From an uncultured Muribaculaceae bacterium (GTDB lineage Bacteria; Bacteroidota; Bacteroidia; Bacteroidales; Muribaculaceae), in contig CAJUHM010000037.1 of assembly GCA_910586475.1 (NCBI GenBank), forward strand, positions 1 to 22,210: a stretch of 22,210 nt of DNA. The letters are read 5' to 3'. The notes under the pieces were generated by a model, which was not told where the DNA came from, did no database searches, and worked only from the letters and a program-made list of their open reading frames with translations. Below are positions 7,434-14,906 of the stretch, piece by piece. Every line of letters starts with the position of its first letter. Position 1 is the first letter of the stretch. The translations under genes were made by a program, and so were the position numbers.

Positions 7434-7485
7434 GTGTCCTTTTCTGTCGTATGACAAGAAACATTAATGCAGGGTAGGAAAAGTT

Positions 7486-7515
7486 TTTGTAAGTTGAGGA
7501 TTCTGACTAAATTTG
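7486..7515 (+). promoter_or_regulatory. Promoter for the envelope operon
   Basis: TTTG (7486-7489) and TAAATTTG (7508-7515) are exact element matches with an 18-base spacer, slightly short. They lie 61 bases before the GT9 ATG. This is the only good promoter seen before the four-gene run 7577-13504. Confidence 0.6.
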
Positions 7516-7576
7516 CAAATAACCCCTATTGTAATTAAGCGGAACGGCGGCTTTGAAGCTGTTTTTACAGACAAAA

Positions 7577-8590
7577 ATGAGCGAAATCGAACGACATATT
7601 CTCGTGTTGCGCTTTTCAGCGTTAGGCGACGTCGCAATGACATTGCCGGTTGTCTATTCTGTTGCCAGGGCAAATCCCGAGGTGAGATTCACCATGGTGA
7701 CACGGCCATTTTTCTCGCGACTGTTTATTGATGCACCCTCCAATCTCTCGGTGATCGGTGTCGATCCGAAAGACTATAAAGGCGCGCTTGGACTGTGGCG
7801 GCTGTTTTTGCGGCTTAGCCGTCTGAAGCCGACAGATGTGGCCGACCTTCACAATGTCTTGCGCTCATGGATGATCGACAATTACTTCAGGGCTAAAGGT
7901 ATAAGGGTCGTGATGGTCGACAAAATGAGATCAGGCCGTTCCCGCGCGTTAAAGGACAAAATCCGCCAGAAAAGTTTTGTTGACCGCTATGTCGAAGTCT
8001 TCAGCGATCTCGGTCTGAAAATTCCCGGATCTTTTTCGGCCCTTCCGGAGCTAAGTGCGCCGGATGACTTTGAGGTCAGACATCCGGCGGTAGGCATTGC
8101 GCCTTTTGCGAGATACCTCACTAAGACCTATCCTCCCGAACTGATGGTCGAAGTCATCCGAAATATATGCCGGAAAGGAGTCTCGGTCTATCTGTTTGGC
8201 GGCAGGGGAGAAGAGGCCGCGCAGCTTGAGAGATGGGCCGGGGAGATTGATGGCTGTCGGTCAGTGGCCGGTCTCTACCCGATCGAACAGGAACTGCGGC
8301 TGATGCAGGAGATGGATCTGATGGTCTCGATGGATTCGGCCAATCAGCATCTTGCATCGCTCGTGGCAACTCCGGTGGTGACTCTGTGGGGCAGTACGAC
8401 GCCCCGATGCGGATTCGTTCCGTTCGGACAGAGCGAGTCGCGATCCATTGTGGCTGGTCTGGAGTGTCAGCCATGTAACGTTGCCGGAGCGCCTGCATGT
8501 CCGAGAGGGGATCTGGCCTGCATGCGTGAGCTGACGCCCGAGTCGGTCGCTTCTCACATTCTTTCAGAATTAGCCAGCACAAAGAAATGA
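7577..8590 (+). CDS. Glycosyltransferase family 9 (ADP-heptose:LPS heptosyltransferase-like)
   Basis: A 337-residue GT-B enzyme of family GT9, related to WaaF/WaaC, expected to add a sugar (classically heptose) to a lipid-linked core on the cytoplasmic face of the inner membrane. The N-terminus has I-L-V-L-R-F-S-A-L-G-D-V-A-M-T (8-22), the family's signature start. The C-terminal donor domain has the S-M-D-S-A-N-Q-H-L-A motif (251-260) and L-W-G-S-T-T-P (270-276). Four cysteines (297, 300, 308, 315) form a C-x2-C-x7-C-x6-C tail pattern common in Bacteroidetes members. I start at ATG 7577; an upstream TTG at 7553 adds residues before the conserved start. The TGA stop overlaps the next ATG (ATGA, 8587-8590). 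The donor sugar cannot be read from sequence. Confidence 0.92.
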   Translation: MSEIERHILVLRFSALGDVAMTLPVVYSVARANPEVRFTMVTRPFFSRLFIDAPSNLSVIGVDPKDYKGALGLWRLFLRLSRLKPTDVADLHNVLRSWMIDNYFRAKGIRVVMVDKMRSGRSRALKDKIRQKSFVDRYVEVFSDLGLKIPGSFSALPELSAPDDFEVRHPAVGIAPFARYLTKTYPPELMVEVIRNICRKGVSVYLFGGRGEEAAQLERWAGEIDGCRSVAGLYPIEQELRLMQEMDLMVSMDSANQHLASLVATPVVTLWGSTTPRCGFVPFGQSESRSIVAGLECQPCNVAGAPACPRGDLACMRELTPESVASHILSELASTKK

Positions 8591-10452
8591 GTCTGATCGG
8601 TTATATTCTATTTTCGCTACTCTATTGGCTGTGGTGTGCACTCTTCTTTCAGATTTTCCAGAAACCGTTTTTCGCGATATCGAACCGTAAGAGTGCTGCC
8701 GGCACTGCGGTAGGACTCAGAATAACCGCGGCAGTCTATCGCCACGGGTTTAAGTCCGATGCGATAATCGCGTCCTATCTTTCAGCCGTTCCGTTGATCG
8801 CCGGGCTTGTCCGTGTGATGTTTCCAACGTTTGATCTCGGCTGGATTCTATGTCCCTATAACTTTCTGATCGCAATGGCTCTGGGGCTCATTGTGGTTTC
8901 AGATTCGATTCTCTACGGGTTCTGGAACTCGAAGATCGATGCCTCTGTGTTCGAATACCTACGCCATCCTAAAGGGGCGTTTGCAAGCGTAAGCGGATGG
9001 TATGTGGCCGCGTGGCTTCTTGTCGCGGCGGCCGTCGGCGGCTGTTTCTGGCTTGGTGCCGGGGCGGTTGTCCGCTACGGATGGCTTCCTCTATTTGATT
9101 CGTCCCCACGTTGGTGGACCTATGTGGCTGCGCCCGTGGAGTTTTTGCTTATGGTCGGACTCTGTTTCCTGATCATCCGCGGTCTCGGTATCCGTCCGAA
9201 CAACCCTAGCGCTGTCTATTTCCACTCCGAAAACTTCTTTAACCACTGGGCACTGAATCCCGCCTATAATCTGATCTATTCGCTTGGCGCCCGCGACGAT
9301 TATGCCGGTCAGTTCCAGACTATGTCGCCTGAGAAGTGCCTCGAACTGATCGCCCCTCTTTTTCCGACTGAAGGAAAGTCGCAATCGCGGCTTGCGACCG
9401 ATCGTCCCGACATTCTTGTGGTCGTCTGGGAAAGCTTCGGAGCTGAGTTCTGCGAGCAGCTCGGTGGCCGTAGCGGAGTGACGCCGAATTTCAATCGTCT
9501 GTGCGACGAAGGACTCTTCTTTACCCGCTGTTGCGCGTCCTCGTTCCGTACTGACCGGGCGCTTCCCGCGGTATTCTGCGGCTTGCCGGGACAACCGACC
9601 GCCACAATAGTGCGCCACACGCGCAAGCTCCCGTGTCTGCCCGCTGTGGCTCGCGATCTGCGCGGGATCGGCTACCGGACAATGGCTGTCCACGGCGGCG
9701 ACCTCGTCATCATGCACAAATCCGATTTCTATCTCTCGGCCGGAAACACACGTCTGATGGCTCAGCGCGACTTTCCCGGCAATCTCGACCACGGGAAATG
9801 GGGCGTCCATGACCTTCCCGTCCTTGAGCGAGTTGCCGATGAAGCAGCCCGGCTGACCGCAGCGGGCGAACGATGGATGATTTCGGTTCAGACGCTCAGT
9901 TCGCATGAACCTTTCACCGTGCCCTACGACCGCCTTGCTGATCCTGCCGACAATTCGATGGCCTACACCGACCATGCTCTCGGGCAGATGGTCGGGCGTC
10001 TGAAAGCCTCCGGTGCATGGGACAATCTGTTGATGGTCGTAGTGGCCGATCATGGGCTGAACCGTAGCAACACTCCGTCGCATCGTGATCAGTATTCCCA
10101 TATACCGCTGTTGTTTACCGGAGGAGCCGTGCGTAGGCCCGAGCGAATCGACGCGATCATGAGTCAGACGGATATTCCCGCGACTCTTCTCGGACAGCTC
10201 GGCCTGAGCCATGACCGCTATCCATTCAGCCGCGACGTCCTGGCCGACACCTATACGGTCCAATCCTCTTTCCACACTTATAACAATGGATTTCTATTCA
10301 CCGATCAGACCGGACTGACCGACTACGACAATCTCCGTCAGTCTGCCGCGCCGGGCACAGCCGACGCCGATCGTGAACTGAAGGGGAAAGCCATTCTCCA
10401 GAGTCTCTATAACTACATTGCAAATCTTGACAATGAACGAAAAGCTCCGTAA
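8587..10452 (+). CDS. LtaS-like membrane phosphotransferase/sulfatase-fold enzyme, threonine nucleophile
   Basis: A 621-residue membrane enzyme of the alkaline phosphatase superfamily, LTA synthase/OpgB-like branch. About five hydrophobic helices within residues 1-200 anchor a periplasmic catalytic domain (about 270-600). Probable metal and catalytic residues by comparison with LtaS: Glu282 (V-V-W-E-S-F), nucleophile Thr322 in S-F-R-T-D-R-A-L-P-A, His440 in L-S-S-H-E-P-F, and Asp488-His489 in V-A-D-H-G. Relatives transfer phosphoglycerol or phosphoethanolamine from phospholipids to envelope glycans; which group is moved here is not determinable. True sulfatases carry Cys/Ser-x-Pro-x-Arg for formylglycine, which is absent, so a sulfatase label would mislead. 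It is coupled to the GT9 gene by a 4-base overlap and overlaps the next gene by 20 bases. Confidence 0.88.
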   Translation: MSLIGYILFSLLYWLWCALFFQIFQKPFFAISNRKSAAGTAVGLRITAAVYRHGFKSDAIIASYLSAVPLIAGLVRVMFPTFDLGWILCPYNFLIAMALGLIVVSDSILYGFWNSKIDASVFEYLRHPKGAFASVSGWYVAAWLLVAAAVGGCFWLGAGAVVRYGWLPLFDSSPRWWTYVAAPVEFLLMVGLCFLIIRGLGIRPNNPSAVYFHSENFFNHWALNPAYNLIYSLGARDDYAGQFQTMSPEKCLELIAPLFPTEGKSQSRLATDRPDILVVVWESFGAEFCEQLGGRSGVTPNFNRLCDEGLFFTRCCASSFRTDRALPAVFCGLPGQPTATIVRHTRKLPCLPAVARDLRGIGYRTMAVHGGDLVIMHKSDFYLSAGNTRLMAQRDFPGNLDHGKWGVHDLPVLERVADEAARLTAAGERWMISVQTLSSHEPFTVPYDRLADPADNSMAYTDHALGQMVGRLKASGAWDNLLMVVVADHGLNRSNTPSHRDQYSHIPLLFTGGAVRRPERIDAIMSQTDIPATLLGQLGLSHDRYPFSRDVLADTYTVQSSFHTYNNGFLFTDQTGLTDYDNLRQSAAPGTADADRELKGKAILQSLYNYIANLDNERKAP

Positions 10453-12424
10453 ACTGATGCGCTCGACTCCCGTCGGGCTGATTCTGAATCTTGCCGTTGT
10501 CTATCTGGCCTATTTCATTTGTCGGATAGCTTTTATTCTTGAGAATTTCGATCTCGTAGGGGAGGGGCTTTCATGGCCGGCTTTCCTGACCGTCTGCGCC
10601 GGAGGATTCAGGTTCGACTCTTCGGCGATCTTCTATACAAACTGCCTCTTCATCCTGCTCTACATTCTTCCGCTCCACTGGAAAGAGGGGCGTCGGTGGT
10701 GGAACGCTATGACAAAATGGCTCTATGTGGGTGTCAACGCACTGTGTGTCATCATAAATCTTGGCGATTCAGTCTTTTTTGAGACGCGTATGCAGCGTTC
10801 GACGATGGCTACCGTCACCGAATTCAAAGGCGAAGGCAATCTTCTCTCAATCATTGGGGTGGAGGTCGTGTCCCACTGGTATCTGCTTCTCCTGTCGGCA
10901 CTGATCATATTCGGATTCATCCGTCTCTACAGGTGGCCTGCTGATCCCGGACGCCCGTTGTGGCGCTATTATCTGACCAATTCGCTCTCACTGGTTGTCA
11001 TTGGCTTTCTGTCGGTCTGCGGTATGCGCGGAAATATTCTGTTCCTCTCGGCTACACGCCCGATCTCTGTCGGCTACGCGCAGCGGTTTGTCGAGAAACC
11101 GGTTCAGACGGGCGCTGTGCTGAACACTCCGTTCGCTCTGTTGCGCACTCTAGGCGAAGTCACTATGGCCGAACCTCATTATTTTTCTGAAGAGGAGCTG
11201 GATGCGATCTATTCGCCCGTCCATGTTCCGGCCGACACTCTTGTCGAACGTAAAAAAAATGTTGTCATCCTGATCGTCGAGAGCTTTGCTCAGGAATTTA
11301 TCGGAGGCCTCAACACAGACCTCGACGGAGGAACCTACAAGGGCTATACACCTTTTGCCGACTCTCTCCTGACGGTCAGCGCCCATTGGCGCGACGGATT
11401 CGCCAACGCTGGTTTCAGTATCGACGCACCCCCGGCTGTTCTTGCATCGATTCCACGAATGAACCGTCCGTTTGTCGTGTCGCCCTATTCGCTCAACGAC
11501 ATCAATTCGATCGCATCACTGCTCAAGCCGATGGGCTATGAATCGGCATTCTTCCACGGGGCCGACAACGAATCGCTCGGATTCAATGCCTTCACCCGCC
11601 ATGCCGGTTTCGACCGCTATTACGGTCAGAATGAATTCTATGCCGACAGCCGGTTCGGCGGCAAATCGGAATTCGACGGGACGTGGGGTGTCTGGGACGA
11701 ACCGTTCCTGCAGTTCTTCGCGCAGACGCTGACCACGATGCCGCAACCGTTTCTTGCGACGGTCTTCACCCTCTCTTCTCATCATCCCTTCCGCATTCCC
11801 GACAAATATGCCGACGTGATGAAGGATGAGGGGCTCTTTCCGCTCCATAAGTGCATACGCTATGCCGACTACTCTCTGCGACGCTTCTTTGACACCGCGC
11901 GCCGACAGCCGTGGTACGACAACACGATCTTTGTTCTGACAGCCGACCACGGCAGTTCGAAACGGACCCATGCCGAGTATAAGAACGATGTCGGCGGCTT
12001 CCGTATTCCGATTCTTATCTTCGATCCGTCTGGCGAACTTCCGCGCGGCCAGCTGCCCGGAATTGCCCAGCAGACCGATATAATGCCGACGGTGCTAAAC
12101 TATCTTGGCAACAAACGTCCCTATGTGGCCTACGGCATCGACCTGTTTGCAACTCCTGCCGACCGCACGTGGGCTTTCAACTGGGACAATATACCGCAGT
12201 ATTTCAAAGGCGACTATGTCATTCAGTTTGCCGGTGAGGAGGTGTCCGGGCTGTTCAACTACCGGGCCGACCCATTGCTGAAAAACAACCTTGCCGGAAA
12301 AGGTCTTGAGACAGAAGCGTCCATGAAGCGCGACGCGCAGGCAATCATCCAAAGCTTCATGCACCGCATGAACACCAACGCGGCAACCGCCGTAGTCGAA
12401 CCTCTGAAACCCAAAAACGACTGA
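10433..12424 (+). CDS. Second LtaS-like membrane phosphotransferase, serine at the nucleophile position
   Basis: A 663-residue paralogue-class protein with the same layout as its neighbour but clearly diverged. About five transmembrane helices (within 13-200) include the F-R-F-D-S-S-A segment between helices 2 and 3, followed by a periplasmic alkaline-phosphatase-like domain. Catalytic residues inferred by alignment: Glu283 (L-I-V-E-S-F), Ser329 in A-G-F-S-I-D-A-P-P-A as nucleophile, His450 in L-S-S-H-H-P-F, and Asp505-His506 in T-A-D-H-G. It probably transfers a phospho-substituent to an envelope glycan, perhaps at a different position from its neighbour. I prefer ATG 10433 (20-base overlap with the upstream gene) to the upstream TTG at 10418; ATG 10457 is a later alternative. 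The GT4 gene follows after 3 bases. Confidence 0.87.
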   Translation: MNEKLRKLMRSTPVGLILNLAVVYLAYFICRIAFILENFDLVGEGLSWPAFLTVCAGGFRFDSSAIFYTNCLFILLYILPLHWKEGRRWWNAMTKWLYVGVNALCVIINLGDSVFFETRMQRSTMATVTEFKGEGNLLSIIGVEVVSHWYLLLLSALIIFGFIRLYRWPADPGRPLWRYYLTNSLSLVVIGFLSVCGMRGNILFLSATRPISVGYAQRFVEKPVQTGAVLNTPFALLRTLGEVTMAEPHYFSEEELDAIYSPVHVPADTLVERKKNVVILIVESFAQEFIGGLNTDLDGGTYKGYTPFADSLLTVSAHWRDGFANAGFSIDAPPAVLASIPRMNRPFVVSPYSLNDINSIASLLKPMGYESAFFHGADNESLGFNAFTRHAGFDRYYGQNEFYADSRFGGKSEFDGTWGVWDEPFLQFFAQTLTTMPQPFLATVFTLSSHHPFRIPDKYADVMKDEGLFPLHKCIRYADYSLRRFFDTARRQPWYDNTIFVLTADHGSSKRTHAEYKNDVGGFRIPILIFDPSGELPRGQLPGIAQQTDIMPTVLNYLGNKRPYVAYGIDLFATPADRTWAFNWDNIPQYFKGDYVIQFAGEEVSGLFNYRADPLLKNNLAGKGLETEASMKRDAQAIIQSFMHRMNTNAATAVVEPLKPKND

Positions 12425-12427
12425 TCT

Positions 12428-13504
12428 ATGAGAATTCTTCAGATTTTCCCCGGAAAGGTATGGGGCGGGGCCGAACAGTTTGTCCTTGACCTTGGTCTTG
12501 CCCTGCGCGACAAAGGCCACGAAGTCGAGTTTCTAGTGCGGCGTTCTGACGCCGTGATCGCGCGGCTTGAGAATGCCGTAGAGTTTTCGGTTGTCGGTCT
12601 CGGCGGAGGTGTGTTTCCGTTCGGAAAGCCCGATCCGGTTCTTGTCGAAGCCGTCCGGAATGCTGACATTGTCCATGTCCACGACATCTCACACGTCGAC
12701 GCGGTTTTCAGGGCTGTCGACATTGCCGGATCTCACGCGAAAGTCATCCTGACGCGCCATATCGCCCGCGCGAGCCGGACTCTTCCGTGGCGGCGCGGCT
12801 CATTGAAGAGACTCCATCGGATTCTGTTTGTCAGCCATCTCGGCCGGCGTCTCTGGCAGAGTGTCAACTCATGGATGCCGGCAGAGAAGTGCATGGTCGT
12901 CCATAACAGCATTCCGCCCTATGCCGGAGCAGAGGCCGAGGATCTGCGTCAGCGTTATGCTGTCCGGCCCGGAGTTCCGCTGATACTTTTCACCGGACGA
13001 GTCCGCGAATCGAAAGGCTGTCAGGTACTTGTCGAGGCACTTGTGCGTGTGCGCGATCTCGACTGGACAATGATATTCGTCGGGACATGCAAGCCGGCCG
13101 ATTTCGACAAGGAGCTTGTCCGAATCGCGCAGCGCGGTGCTGTCGGCCACCGCGTCGGTTTCTATGGATTTTCCGATAATGTCCGAGCTCTCATACGTCA
13201 GGCCGACATCGGCGTCGCTCCTTCGATCGTGCGCGAGGCTTGTCCGCTTTCTCCGATGGAATTCATGCAGGCGGCCGTTCCGGTAATCGCAACCGACAAT
13301 GGCGCTCAGCCCGAGTATATAACCGATGGCGAGACAGGAGTGCTCGTCCCGCCCGACAATGTCGAGGCTCTGGCCGCAGCTCTGCGATCAATGATCACCG
13401 ACCCTCGACGCCGTCAGCGCATCGGACGCCGGGGCGCCGGTTATTTCGCTGAAAATCTATCCTATCAGAGATTTATCGACGAAATCCTCAGAGCCTATTC
13501 CTGA
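12428..13504 (+). CDS. Glycosyltransferase family 4
   Basis: A 358-residue GT-B retaining glycosyltransferase. The N-terminal acceptor domain starts I-L-Q-I-F-P-G-K-V-W-G-G-A-E-Q (3-17), the typical glycine-rich G-G-A-E start. The C-terminal donor domain has F-T-G-R-V-R-E-S-K-G (188-197) and the E-x7-E motif (Glu270...Glu278 in R-E-A-C-P-L-S-P-M-E), which bind the nucleotide sugar. It lacks membrane helices, so it acts on the cytoplasmic face. It is the last gene of the run, 3 bases after the second LtaS-like gene, with a hairpin 29 bases downstream. It probably adds a sugar to the same lipid-linked core or polysaccharide as the GT9 enzyme. Acceptor and donor are unknown. Confidence 0.9.
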   Translation: MRILQIFPGKVWGGAEQFVLDLGLALRDKGHEVEFLVRRSDAVIARLENAVEFSVVGLGGGVFPFGKPDPVLVEAVRNADIVHVHDISHVDAVFRAVDIAGSHAKVILTRHIARASRTLPWRRGSLKRLHRILFVSHLGRRLWQSVNSWMPAEKCMVVHNSIPPYAGAEAEDLRQRYAVRPGVPLILFTGRVRESKGCQVLVEALVRVRDLDWTMIFVGTCKPADFDKELVRIAQRGAVGHRVGFYGFSDNVRALIRQADIGVAPSIVREACPLSPMEFMQAAVPVIATDNGAQPEYITDGETGVLVPPDNVEALAAALRSMITDPRRRQRIGRRGAGYFAENLSYQRFIDEILRAYS

Positions 13505-13532
13505 ATTCGTTTCGGCTTCTCAGGTCAATGAA

Positions 13533-13571
13533 GAGGCTGCGCCGTAATACCTTGGATTACGACACAGCCTC
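13533..13571. terminator. Hairpin between convergent genes, possible bidirectional terminator
   Basis: GAGGCTG (13533-13539) pairs with CAGCCTC (13565-13571), and further in GTAAT (13544-13548) pairs with ATTAC (13556-13560), with a small internal loop between the two helices. It lies between the ends of the GT4 gene and the opposite-strand U32 gene. No T tract follows on either side, so function as a terminator is inferred from position. Confidence 0.5.
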
Positions 13572-13625
13572 GATGTTACGGTTACGGATGAGCCATTATG
13601 GGCTGCACCCTCTTTGTGTTTATGA

Positions 13626-14906
13626 TCAGTTCTGTTTGCGGGCAGCTTCAGTCGGATCCCAGACATAGAGTCGGTCCGACGGGCGCACCTTTTCGCTGAC
13701 TTTTATTGAGAAACTGTCGCCCTTGACTGCTTTTTCAACAGGTTTGAGGTCTACGCGGATCTCGTCGAGTTTCATGACGATCGCGCCGGTGGTCGGTCCG
13801 GTGATCACTATTTCGTCGCCGACCTTCACCTCGCCTGCCTCGACATAGAATTCTGCAACGCCTATGTTCGAGAAATATCTGACACCCTTGGCGGCATATC
13901 GCTTGACGCGTTCGGCACTCGAACCGTATTTCGACGACCATTCCCCAAGGCGCTGCCCGAGATAATAGCCGTCCCAGAATCCGCGGTTGAAAATCTTTCT
14001 CAGCTGCGCTGTCCACTCTTCGATGCGCTCCTCGGTGTACGTTCCGTTGCAGATCGCCTCGATTGCTTCTGAATAGGCCCTCACAGCGACGCTGACATAT
14101 TCAGGTCCGCGTGCGCGTCCCTCGATCTTGAACACCCGCACTCCGGCATCGATCATTTTGTTGAGGAAGTGGATTGTCCGGAGATCCTTGGGCGACATGA
14201 TATACTTGTTTTCGATCGCAAGCTCGTCGCCGGTCTCGCGGTCCGTGACAGTGTAGCCGCGGCGGCAGATCTGAGTGCAGGCACCGCGGTTGGCGCTCGA
14301 ATTCATCTGATGGAGGCTCAGATAGCATTTTCCGCTGACTGCCATGCACAGGGCGCCGTGGCAGAACATCTCGATGCGCATCGGTTTTCCTCCGGGTCCG
14401 CAGATCGACTGCTCGCGGATGGCGCGGTCGATGCCCGCGACCTGATCGAGATTAAGTTCGCGGGCGAGTACGACGACGTCGGCCCACTGTGAATAGAATC
14501 TCACCGCTTCTGTGTTGGTCACGTTGACCTGCGTAGAGATATGGACCTCTACTCCGCGTGAGCGGGCATAGCCTATCGCCGCCATGTCCGACGCGATAAT
14601 GGCTGAGATGCCCGACTGGGCGACAGCGTCAATGATCTCTCTCATTGCCTCCAGGTCGGAGTCGTAGATGACGGTGTTGACTGTCAGATATGACTTCACA
14701 TTGCTGGCGTCGCAGATCGACGCGATCTCGCGCAGATCGTTGAGTGTGAAGTTGACTGATGAACGGGCTCTCATATTGAGCCCCTCGACTCCGAAATAAA
14801 TGGCGTCGGCGCCTGCGTTGATTGCCGCGTGGAGCGATTCGTAGCTCCCGACCGGCGCCATTATTTCAAAATCCTTACGGTTTAGTTTGGTTGTTTCTTG
14901 GTTCAC
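13626..14906 (-). CDS. U32-family protein, TrhP/YegQ-like (probable tRNA hydroxylation protein)
   Basis: A 426-residue protein of the family historically called peptidase U32. Members such as E. coli TrhP (YegQ) are Fe-S, prephenate-dependent enzymes that hydroxylate U34 of tRNAs, so a proteolytic role is doubtful. The N-terminal TIM-barrel-like domain starts E-I-M-A-P-V-G-S-Y-E-S-L (14-25). The cysteine cluster is Cys182 and Cys187 (C-H-G-A-L-C), Cys194, Cys210 and Cys214, matching the family's cluster region. A small beta domain follows (about 340-415). The length is near YegQ (about 450) and well short of RlhA. The start is GTG at 14906, needed to retain the conserved N-terminus; it overlaps the upstream GH2 TGA as GTGA (14903-14906), implying translational coupling. 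No separate promoter was found. Whether it is TrhP by orthology is not certain. Confidence 0.87.
   Translation of the reverse strand: MNQETTKLNRKDFEIMAPVGSYESLHAAINAGADAIYFGVEGLNMRARSSVNFTLNDLREIASICDASNVKSYLTVNTVIYDSDLEAMREIIDAVAQSGISAIIASDMAAIGYARSRGVEVHISTQVNVTNTEAVRFYSQWADVVVLARELNLDQVAGIDRAIREQSICGPGGKPMRIEMFCHGALCMAVSGKCYLSLHQMNSSANRGACTQICRRGYTVTDRETGDELAIENKYIMSPKDLRTIHFLNKMIDAGVRVFKIEGRARGPEYVSVAVRAYSEAIEAICNGTYTEERIEEWTAQLRKIFNRGFWDGYYLGQRLGEWSSKYGSSAERVKRYAAKGVRYFSNIGVAEFYVEAGEVKVGDEIVITGPTTGAIVMKLDEIRVDLKPVEKAVKGDSFSIKVSEKVRPSDRLYVWDPTEAARKQN

Noticed and set aside
7234..7464. Minus-strand ORF across the SRP RNA locus
   Set aside because: The plus strand here has a consensus promoter, paired ends, the SRP core motif and a T6 terminator; the ORF is incidental.
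9091..10275. Long antisense open frame opposite the first LtaS-like gene
   Set aside because: No motif, and the sense gene is intact with its catalytic residues.
8587..12424. Sulfatase annotation for the two alkaline-phosphatase-superfamily proteins
   Set aside because: Neither has the C/S-x-P-x-R formylglycine signature; membrane helices and the Thr/Ser nucleophile fit the LtaS/OpgB-like branch.
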